From Lantana camara (lineage: Eukaryota > Streptophyta > Magnoliopsida > Lamiales > Verbenaceae), in assembly GCA_037501455.1 (NCBI GenBank), contig CM074860.1, positions 41,860,501 to 41,924,500 on the forward strand: 64,000 bases of DNA, in the 5' to 3' direction. The notes under the pieces are model-generated. The model saw nothing but the letters and a program-made list of their open reading frames with translations, made no database searches and had not been told where the DNA came from. Within the stretch, counting starts at the first letter, position 1, and each line of letters starts with the position of its first letter. Shown in pieces: positions 37,762 through 46,204 of the stretch. The position numbers and the translations under genes are program-made.

Positions 37762-40131
37762 CTAGAAATGCGTCTTAACATCTTGATACATCTTAGTGCC
37801 TCCGGGATGTATCGTGTACTTAGTCTTGTGCGCTTCGTCGAGAATCTCTTTCCTCAAAACAGTTGGTACGCATACTCGACCTTTGTACCTCAATATTCCA
37901 TGTTCATCAACCTTGACCTTGGTCTCATCATCTGTCTCCTTAGATTCGAGACATTTCTTGATCCACTCGTCGTTCTTCTGTGCCTCCAGCACTTGTTCTT
38001 TCAAAGGTGATATCATCACAACGTTCGCGACTCGAGCTTTAGTTATCACCTCCATTCTCTCTCTTCGTTCAACCTCGGGGTTGGCAGAAATCTGTGCCAA
38101 ACGAACTTTCCTGCTTAGAGCATCTGCTACAACATTCGCCTTTCCTGGATGGTACTGAATAATGCAGTCGTAGTCCTCCAGAAATTCCATCCATATCCTC
38201 TGTCGCATATTCAACTCCTTCTGAGTGAATAGATATCGCAGGCTCTTATGATCAGTAAAGATCTCAAACGTAACTCCATACAGGTAATGTCTCCATTTTC
38301 CCAGAGCGAAGATTATCGCTGCTAACTCCAAATCATGTGTCGGGTAGTTGACTTCATGCGTTTTGAGTTTCCTTGATACATACGCAATCACCTTTCCATT
38401 CTGCATCAAAACTCCTCCTAGTCCTTCTTTCGAAGCATCGGTGTAAACAGTATATCCTTCTTTTCCTTCTGGTAACGCTAACACGGGTGTAGTTGTTAGC
38501 ATCTCTTTCAATCTTTGAAAACTTTGCTCACACTTCTCCGTCCATTCAAACTTTCCTTCTTTCTTTGTCAGCTTAGTGAGAGGTGTAGCTATCTTCGAGA
38601 AATCTTGGACAAACCTCCGGTAGTAACCAGCTAATCCCAGAAAACTCCTTACTTCTGAAGGATTCTTCGGTGACTTCCAATCCATAATCGTCTTGATCTT
38701 CGAGGGATCTACTTCGATTCCAGATCCTGATATGATGTGTCCGAGAAACGTAACTCTCTCAAGCCAGAACTCACATTTGCTGAACTTTGCATATAGCTTG
38801 TGATCCAGCAAAGTGCGTAACACGATTCGAAGATGTTCAGCATGTTCCTCCGGTGTCTTCGAAAATACCAAAATATCGTCGATGAAGATTACTACAAACT
38901 TGTCGAGAAACGGCTTGAATATACGGTGCATCATATCCATGAATGCAGCTGGTGCGTTTGTCAAACCAAATGGCATTACCACAAACTCATAATGTCCATA
39001 TCGGCTGTTGAAAGTAGTCTTCGGAATATCTGCTTCCCTGATCTTCAACTGATAATACCCTTGTCTAAGGTCTAACTTGGCCTTTGATCCTTGAAGTATA
39101 TCGAACAGCTCTTCAATATGAGGGAGAGGATACTTATTCTTTATTGTCATCCTGTTCAGCTCCCGATAGTCAATGCATAAACGCAATGATCCATCCTTCT
39201 TTTTAACGAAAAGCACAAGCGCTCCCCACGGCGACGTGCTCGATCGAACATATCCTGACTCAATCAACTCGTCCAATTGCTTTCTCAGTTCATCTAATTC
39301 AGCTGGTGCCATTCTATAAGGTGTCTTCGAGTACGACTCAGCTCCTGATATCGTCTCGATCGTAAACTCCAACTCTCGGTCAGGGGGTAACGAATCTAAA
39401 TGCTCAGGAAACACATCTAGGAATTCGTTCACCACTTCCACTTCTTCAATCTTAAGTTGATCTTTCGGTCTATTCAAAAGATAAGCCACAAATCCACTAG
39501 CTCCTTTCTGAATCAACTTCTTAGCTTCCATCGAAGAAATCACTGATAACTTCTCAACTTTCCCTTCTGATGTCCCACTTTCATCTTCTTCCAAGATGAT
39601 CTCTTTCTTGTAACAATCCAACTTAGCTCGGTACTTAGACAACCAATCCATACCAAGTATAACATCGTATCTTGTCATCGGTAACTCAATCAGATCCGTC
39701 GGGTAACAACGGGTACCAATACATATAGGGCAGCGTTTATATACTTGATCCGTAACAAGGCAAGTTCCCAAAGGAGAACTCACTTCAAATTTATATGGCA
39801 AGTATTCAAGCGGAAACTGTAAATGCGCACATAATTTAGAAGCAACAAATGAATGCGTAGCGTCAGGGTCATACAAGACCTTAACTGGCGTGTTAAGAAT
39901 GTGCACAATACCTTCCACAACAGACGAAGGATCAACCTCCTCCTTACCATCCAAAGCATAAGCTCTGCCTTTGACCACTGGTTTGTTCGTCGTACCCACC
40001 ACAGCTTTTCCTTTATCCTGTACCCCAAATCTCCTGATCTTGTGCGGGCAACTATCCATCTGGTGCTCAGGGGAACCACATGCGAAACACTGTCCAGCTT
40101 TCTTGCGACAGTTCTCCTCAGTGTGTCCCGT
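37762..40131 (-). pseudogene. pol: Element 2 zinc knuckle, protease, RT and RNase H
   Basis: Same frame as gag, after a TGA at 40132-40134. First an intact knuckle [14 protein letters not shown], then protease [20 protein letters not shown], where the active-site Gly is Asp (DPDA; element 1 has DPGA). [38 protein letters not shown], a two-residue gap at [10 protein letters not shown] compared with element 1, [20 protein letters not shown], catalytic FIDD at 38875-38886. RNase [58 protein letters not shown]. Then the first half of the integrase finger, SIHPGG-like [17 protein letters not shown], and the TAG at 37762. Confidence 0.95.
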
Positions 40132-41088
40132 TCAGCGACAATATCGGTAAACAATTTCCTCTGGACCTGGCTGAGGTGCTCTCTGCTGTTGTGGCGCCCT
40201 CTGATACTGCTGTGGCGCTTTCTGCTTCTGTGCTTGCTGTTTTGGTGGAGCATTCTGCTGCTGACGCTGTGGTGTTACCATTGGCCTCTTTCCCGTTCCT
40301 TGGGGAAAAGATCCGGAAGGTCGCTTATTACCTTGATAAGGCTTAGGGTTAGAAGGTCCTTGTCGTATAGTAGTTATCTTGATCTCCTTGTGTGCAGCCT
40401 CAACCCTTAGCGCTCTATCAACAGCCTGGTTGTAGGTCTCAATAACCAAAGAAGCAAGTGCCAACCGAAGTTCGGGCTTCAGTCCATCAATAAACCTCTT
40501 CGTCTTGCGACGCTCATCATTCAGAATATGAGGCGCATACCTGATCAGCCTCACAAACCTAGCCTCATACTCCATCACATTCATTGTTCCCTGAACCAGA
40601 CTCATAAACTCAGCCTCTCGTGCATCACGAGTCACTTGAGGCGTGTACTTCTGCTGAAACTCCCTGATAAACTCATCCCAACTTCCCTCAACGTTGTTCT
40701 CGATCCACATGTGCTGAACGTGCTTCCACCAATTGTATGCAGCTCCTTCCATAAGAAAAGTAGCATACCGAACGCGTTCACGATCCTCTGGGTAGATCTC
40801 CATAGCCTCGAAAATCTTCTCAAGACTAGTAATCCAATTCTCAGCCTTTATGTCGTTCGGTTCTCCATAGAACTTAGGCGGATTCATCCTCAGAAATTTC
40901 TCCAATGACCTTTCATTAGGAGGATTATCTCTCGGTGCACAAGCCCTCATAAATTGTCGTAGTACATCCCTTAATTCTGGAGTTCTTTCCCGTTCCGGGG
41001 GTGGCGTGACATCTCTTTGGGGTGGCGTGATCTCTCTTTGGGGTGGCAGTGGTGGTACACGATTCCGGGGTGCTCTTCTTGGTGGCAT
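40132..41088 (-). pseudogene. gag: Element 2 gag
   Basis: Capsid protein; ATG at 41086-41088 starts MPPRRAPRNRVPPLPPQREI. Retrotrans_gag signatures: FYGEPNDIKAENWITSLEKI, ATFLMEGAAYNWWKHV, WDEFIREFQQKYTPQVTRDA, EFMSLVQGTMNVMEYEARFV, RFIDGLKPELRLALASL. A Gln/Pro-rich basic tail leads to RYCR and an in-frame TGA at 40132-40134, after which the same frame goes on to the zinc knuckle and protease. Gag and pol were one frame. The TGA is most simply a point change rather than a programmed stop, but readthrough cannot be excluded. An acceptor-like ATGAATTCAG lies seven bases before the ATG. Confidence 0.92.
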
Positions 41089-41166
41089 GTTGTTACTGAA
41101 TTCATAAGCATTCAGATACATATATTCGATGCATGACATATAATGATTCACAGAATCCGTAACCAC

Positions 41167-41916
41167 GTATTCACATTCTCACGTAGTCACACATAAGTAT
41201 GAGAACAACACATTCCCATAACAACATGTCAGCAAAGATTCAAGATCTCCAAACGTATCATATAATCAGAAACAATTGTCAGACAACATGTAAACGAGAA
41301 CAGAAGCTCGGGTAACATATCAACATATCAGAAACATGTATAACATATCCCAAAACATGATTAACATGTAAACGGGAACAGAACGTGTACTGTCATATCA
41401 ACAAGAACTGTAACATGATCAGAAGCATGATCAACATATCCAGAAGCGTATTCAACATATCAAGAATAATAGCATGCTAACAATAAATGAAATGGCATGA
41501 TCCTATCAACGGTCCTAATGGTATCTTGAAGCAACTCTAAGACTCATGCAATGACAGTTATGGAAAGCAGTAAACAGATATCCAACATAAAGCCGAAAGT
41601 GTTATAACTGTGCAAGGTTTGGTAAAATTTACTACAGGCCACATGTTAACAGTATTAATTCAAAATGGGGAGGACCTGATACCATCGAGTTGACTCCCTT
41701 ACAGGCCTTACCAATCCGTCCAACCCTGCTGAAAATAACCTAGTAGGTACCAAGTCATCTGAACCGTCATCCGTGGTGCCAAAAGTCGGGGATCATCTAC
41801 CAGAGCTATACATCCCCTCATCCAAAAGTCAGTCCTGAACTGTCCCGGCTATACGTCCGCCATCCATAGATAGTATATATGCATCAGTACTATATACAGA
41901 AATCTCCCATCAGCAA
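41167..41916 (-). other. Spacer between the extra ORF and gag in element 2
   Basis: About 750 bp rich in ACATGT, CATATCA and AACAG words. No protein-like frame. It ends at the acceptor-like site before gag (AG at 41096-41097). Confidence 0.6.
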
Positions 41917-42597
41917 TCAACCCTGATAACTGTGATCCAACGAACCCCTGGTGGTGTCATCAGAAACAGCAACAACCTCGCCCTGTCCGTGTCCTGCTGG
42001 CTCATCTCCGCCATCATCATCATCATCAGATCCTCCATCGCCTCCATCAGACTGCTCCTGCATAGGCTCGGGCTCCTGAGAAGCCTGACTGACATCCTGA
42101 CCCCCGACCTCCTCAACTGCCTGCTCATCGGATAAGTGATAGGTATCATACAGGTGAGCTCTCACACGGGCACGGTAGTGCTGGTGACGCTCCATAGAGG
42201 TATCGCGATCGATAGTCATCTGCATAAGATCTGCCTCCAGCTCAGCAATACGAGCAGCTCTCTGATCAGCAATATGAGTCATCTCTGCAGCATGCTCACG
42301 AGCGATGTTCCTGTCAATTTGGTACTGCAGTGACTGATCCTGATAGCGCAGAGACTCCAACCTGACCTCACGGGTCCTCTGATACTCCTGAAAGTAACCA
42401 TCTCTCTCAGACTCGAGATAGTGCACAACTCTGTTAGGATAGGAATACCCAGGCCTGCCACTGTTCCAAGACCTGCGCCAGGTGTAGAAACGAGTGCCTC
42501 CACGGCGAGAAACTGCCACAGTACGCGGGGCCTCAAACTGCTCAAAGAAAGCCTCATCCATCTGCTGATTAGGGTCCTGGTGTGGCTGAACTGCCAT
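41917..42597 (-). CDS. Extra ORF upstream of gag in element 2 (226 aa, unknown function)
   Basis: I do not recognise this protein. The ATG at 42595-42597 is chosen because an acceptor-like CTTCTGTATAG lies two bases before it; the frame is open for 45 more codons upstream, giving a hydrophobic extension that I think is untranslated. Layout: residues 25-56 basic and aromatic (RRGGTRFYTWRRSWNSGRPG); 60-155 strongly helical, likely coiled coil (RAARIAELEADLMQMTIDRD); 158-200 acidic, with five Asp in a row in DGGDGGSDDDDDGGDE; no Cys. No internal stop, although gag-pol of the same copy has two. Same strand as gag, 0.83 kb upstream of it. Upstream ORFs are known in Ogre/Tat elements, but for a chromodomain-bearing Tekay-like element this is unusual. 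RNA binding or a Gag-like assembly role would be a guess. Confidence 0.6.
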   Translation of the reverse strand: MAVQPHQDPNQQMDEAFFEQFEAPRTVAVSRRGGTRFYTWRRSWNSGRPGYSYPNRVVHYLESERDGYFQEYQRTREVRLESLRYQDQSLQYQIDRNIAREHAAEMTHIADQRAARIAELEADLMQMTIDRDTSMERHQHYRARVRAHLYDTYHLSDEQAVEEVGGQDVSQASQEPEPMQEQSDGGDGGSDDDDDGGDEPAGHGQGEVVAVSDDTTRGSLDHSYQG

Positions 42598-42784
42598 AGC
42601 TATACAGAAGATACCACAGATATGAAATCCAGATAACAGAACCATGCAATCCCCAATAATCCTGTCTCGATGCAATATGAGAATGATCCTGGATGCAATG
42701 CGTGAACAATCCATGATGCAACATGAGAGCAATCTAGGTTAAGTCTCTTCTTACTTAACCTGATGCTCTGATTCCACCTCAGGC
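42598..42784 (-). promoter_or_regulatory. Element 2 leader and variant primer-binding site
   Basis: On the plus strand GCTCTGATTCCA at 42765-42776 (minus TGGAATCAGAGC), one base from the TGGTATCAGAGC of elements 1 and 3; eight bases separate it from the LTR. Acceptor-like TATCTTCTGTATAG ends at 42600. Confidence 0.75.
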
Positions 42785-42970
42785 TGTAACGCCCCCACCC
42801 GTACCAGAACAAGAGGAGAGCGGCGTCTCAACCCCCGCACTGAAGCGCCTCTCAAGTAATGGTGTGAGCCATCACTCAAGAAATACTCCAGCGAACGGCT
42901 GTCTATCAGAACTATACATGTACAACGATGTGGCTATACAGCGGAAAATCAGAGTATTTTAAAACTTTTC
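42785..42970 (-). mobile_element. 5' LTR of element 2, cut to 186 bp
   Basis: Identical layout to the start of the 3' LTR (29102-29287) with only a few differences, then ends at AACTTTTC. The next seven bases (GGTGGAT) match neither LTR, and from 42978 the tail of the element 1 LTR follows. About 4 kb of LTR is missing, including the promoter. Confidence 0.92.
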
Positions 42971-43010
42971 GGTGGATTTTACGTCTGAAAAGTCGGGGCG
43001 TTACAAGGGC

Positions 43011-44330
43011 CGTGGATTTTTAACATAGAAGGAATGCACGACCTTCGATTCCAGTCCAGAAACCACCCCAAATCTGCCACACAAGTCCCCGGCCGTGGGT
43101 GTTTTCAAAGCGTAAAATCCAGGGCCGTGGATTTGCTCCAACCACGAAAATCCAAAGTTTTGCTCCCCAAAACACACTAAAACTCATCCCAAACCACACT
43201 AGAATCAAGGCAACACATATATGAAGGTTGGGGAAACAAAACTCATGCAAGAGAAGCCATAAAAACGAGCCAAACATGCAACACTCAAGCAAGAGAAGAG
43301 ATTAAGGCAAATCATGCTAAACCCTAAATGATACACTCATGAATCCTTCAAAAAAACTTAAACCAAGTTCATATAAATCAAATAGGCTGTCAAAGAGTCG
43401 TATAACATGCTTGGAATCAAAAGAATTCATGAAGAAACATGCAAGAATCAAGAAATTGTCCATTCCTCCACTATTCATGCAATATATCATATCTCAAGCA
43501 ATCATGGATTAAATCTTGCAAAGTTGAACTGAAAATGACTACAAAGAGGATTACATCACAAAAACAAGCTTACCTCTTGATTTGGAGAAGAAATGGTGGT
43601 GTGGATCTCGCAAAACTTGGACAAAGGCTTGCTTTCCCTCTCTTTCTCTTCTTCTCTTCCATGGAGCTGATGTTGCTGCACTTTTCCTTCTCTCTCTTGG
43701 GGTGTGGGACGAAATGGGGTGTGTGGGAGAGAGTGAGGGATGGGTTTATGGCATATAAGTCAAGGTTAGAAGCTTAATTGGGGTTAAATGGGCCCCACAA
43801 GTGAAGACTAGTCAACAAAAGGTTACTCTTGACGCAAGGTATTTGTTCCGATCGAAATACGGGGCCCAAATGGGCTTAGAAAAATATGAATCTTGATTCC
43901 TTATCTTTCTTTCTTTGTTTCAAATGCGACGCATCTTCCGGAATTCGAATCTGAATTCCTGAGCTCAAGTTATGCCTTCCGGAACCCAAGGCGCGCTAAA
44001 ACAAGTTAGGCCCTCGAGTCCTTCAAAATTAAAACGGCATCAAAGCCGTGCCAAACGAACTCAAAAAATAATAAACGAGCATGCAAATAAATTATAAATC
44101 ACTAATTCACTCATGGCAAGTTGACACAAAAAACGGGGAATAAAAACTGAGTTAAACAAGCTTGAAACGAGTAAAAGAAAGGTTAAAACGTTTAAAACTT
44201 AAACATAAATTATATAACAAATATTCAAATATTCACATAAATCAAACAATAGCATGCTTAATTAAGTAAATACGCAGTTAGCACACTCGTGATGTTCGTA
44301 CCTGGAAAGTCGAAGGATCGGGATGTTACA
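43011..44330 (-). mobile_element. 3' LTR of element 3, right part
   Basis: Continues 14638-17406 across element 1 and aligns with 48186-49505. It holds a palindrome cluster (43008-43145: ATGCACGACC..., GGGCCGTGGAT), a donor-like TCAAGAG|GTAAGC at 43573, TATA-like CTTATATGCC near 43755 and the GATCGGGATGTTACA end. Confidence 0.92.
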
Positions 44331-44913
44331 ACCTCCCCCCCCCCCCTTAAAAGGACCTGCTCCTCCAGGTCCAACTGCTAGCAACTCTCCCGTATTCACC
44401 CAAGTTCGAGGTTCATGACGTCCCGACGAGGGTTAGCTCGAGAAAGGTCTTCAAGAGTTGATGGGGGTCTCCTTCACAACTTGGTTCCAGCTAGGAGCAA
44501 CTCAATTTGTCTCGCACGGTGAGTGGGTCTAAACGAGATTCAACACCCACCGTTTGATCCATTTCAAGTCAACTCAAGAGCTCGGAGTTACATAAATGGT
44601 GTAGTCACCGGACTTCCACCACTCACACCTTCTTGCGGTTGTAGAATCACCTAGGAAGTTCGATTGAAGCACGACCCTCGACTTACCGTAGAGCTAAAGC
44701 ACGCGTACTCTCAAAGCCGTCTCTCCCGAGATAACTAAACAACAACAATTGCACGCGCAAGTAATAAAGAAAGAAGAGAGAGACACGCAAATAAGGGCAC
44801 ACGTATAAAGAGGCAAGTACACAAATAGGTGGGTTACCCCCAAATTTAAACGATGCGTAAAATGGAATGCTATAAATGTTTATAGTACCTTTCACCTCGA
44901 CAATGGCATTAGG
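44331..44913 (-). pseudogene. Element 3: protease stub, non-coding internal part and polypurine tract
   Basis: Beside the LTR the minus strand has a long G run (AAGGGGGG-type), the polypurine tract. Directly after gag, the frame at 44683-44895 begins VKGTINIYSIPFYASF, which resembles the start of gypsy protease (VEGTI...FDSGATHSF) but then turns to unrelated text before the D-S/T-G site. I infer a deletion that removed pol from within protease to near the 3' end. The remaining 350 bp show no coding. Confidence 0.55.
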
Positions 44914-45972
44914 CTAGGCCTTGACTTCAACATTCACTTCCTCATCGACTTCCACCACATTGGCTTGAGCTTGTTCCTGAGATCTTGGAGGCATCATATT
45001 CAAGGGCTTCGGATTCGGATTTGTAGGGCAAAATCTCACCTTGTGTCCCATCTCTCCACATCCAAAATAGGTTCTCAACTTCCTCCTACAAGTTTCCTCC
45101 ATGTGGTTTGGTCTCTCGCAAAAGGAGCATCGAATAGGTTTCGGTGGAATGGGTGCCGGATCCGTAGTTGAAAGTCGGGGCTTCTTGATAGCATCGAGAA
45201 ATTCTTCGGGGTCGAAGGTTTGAGGTTCATCTTGAAATACCGGTCTCTTTCCCAAACCCGAACTTCATTCGGATTCTAACTCTGAGTAGTAAGTTTGGCG
45301 TTCCAAGCGTTGTTGTCGAGCCTCAACTCTAATAGCTTTCTTTGTCGCCTTAGCCCATGTATGCACCGTAGCAGCTTGCAAGGCCCACTGGATGTCTTCT
45401 CTTAATCCTTGTATGATGTTTCGGGCTTTCAACTCATCATCATCCGTAATGTGAGAGGCATAAGGACCAAGCCTCTCAAATTCGAGGATATAATCTTCAA
45501 CAGTTAGGTCTCCTTGTTTGAGATCCATTAACTCTTGTAATTTTCTCTCCCGGGAGCTCGGAGGGATATACTTGTCACGAAATTCCCTAACAAAGCTCTC
45601 CCAATTAAATTCTTCACCATTCCTTTCCAACCGAGCTCTTATTCCCTTCAACCAATTTAAGGCTTGTCCTTGAATATAGCGAGTGGTACATATAGCCTTA
45701 TTTTGTGAAGTACCGGGGCAAATCTCCCAAATCCCCGTAATTTCGGTTAACCATTCTTTTACCTCGATGTCATTGCCTCCGCGCCATTTTGGAGGGTTGT
45801 TATCCCGAAATTCTATATGAATCGCATTGACAACTCTTCCTTGTTCTTAACCTTGAGGGTTTGGTGGTTGTGGATTTCGTTGAAGATAATCAAGGAGGGC
45901 TCGTATGATACTCTCTGTAGTGGGTGGTGGTGGCTGAGGAGTATTCTCGCGAGTTCTTCTTTTTGGAGGCAT
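44914..45972 (-). pseudogene. gag: Element 3 gag
   Basis: One frame of about 352 codons with an ATG at 45970-45972 (MPPKRRTRENTPQPPPPTT) and two in-frame stops, TAA at 45847 and TGA at 45265. Signatures: RGGNDIEVKEWLTEITGIW, YIQGQALNWLKGIRARLERN, WESFVREFRDKYIPPSSRER, ELMDLKQGDLTVEDYILEFE, ARNIIQGLREDIQWAL. Knuckles: intact CSFCERPNHMEETC, and YFGCGEMGHKVRFC whose first Cys is Tyr. It ends at 44914 just before the protease stub. The start is preceded by an acceptor-like GTGCTTCTTTAG|G. Confidence 0.88.
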
Positions 45973-46204
45973 CCTAAAGAAGCACAATTTCAAGAGAATA
46001 TCGATGTATGTGGGGTTTAGTGCATGTTCATGAGAACAACTAAGATAATTAAGAGAAAATAACACAATTAAAAGCACCTTAGTCACATATAATGAGAGTG
46101 AATGCCGACAGAGACACATATAATCCTAAGCTGAACGACCTAGACAGACAGATACGACACACGAACCTCGGTTTTGCAACTCGGAGCTCTGATACCACCT
46201 TAGA
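45973..46204 (-). promoter_or_regulatory. Element 3 leader, primer-binding site and acceptor-like site
   Basis: GCTCTGATACCA on the plus strand at 46186-46197. At the gag end GTGCTTCTTTAG|G abuts the ATG (AG at 45974-45975), the same one-base spacing as in element 1. Confidence 0.75.

Larger units (their letters stand above)
29102..42970 (-). mobile_element. Element 2: nearly intact Tekay-like chromovirus with an extra ORF
   Basis: Inserted in the 5' LTR of element 1. The 3' LTR is 29102-36516 (TGTAACGCCCC to GGGCTGTTACA; about 4.18 kb once the solo LTR at 32379-35611 and its 5-bp duplication are removed). The internal region is 36517-42784. The 5' LTR is cut to 186 bp (42785-42970). Minus-strand order: primer-binding site, extra ORF, gag, protease, RT, RNase H, integrase, chromodomain. 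Gag-pol is a single frame from 41088 to 36463 with only two in-frame stops, so this is the best-preserved coding copy in the window. Confidence 0.93.
17407..43005 (-). mobile_element. Element 1: Tekay-like chromovirus, TSD AGGGC
   Basis: AGGGC stands before (17402-17406) and after (43006-43010), and removing the element restores the LTR of element 3 around CCAGGGCCGTGG, matching the uninterrupted copy at 48175. The 3' LTR is 17407-20908 (3502 bp, TGTAGCAGCC to GGGGCGTTACA), the internal part 20909-25674, and the 5' LTR 25675-29101 plus its last 28 bp at 42978-43005. Element 2 inserted into that 5' LTR. Order on the minus strand is gag, protease, RT, RNase H, integrase, chromodomain. Several frameshifts and stops make it non-functional. 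Confidence 0.92.

Noticed and set aside
42785..42970. A separate 186-bp solo LTR
   Set aside because: It lies next to the primer-binding site of element 2 and matches only the start of that element's LTR, with no TG...CA end; a truncated 5' LTR explains it.
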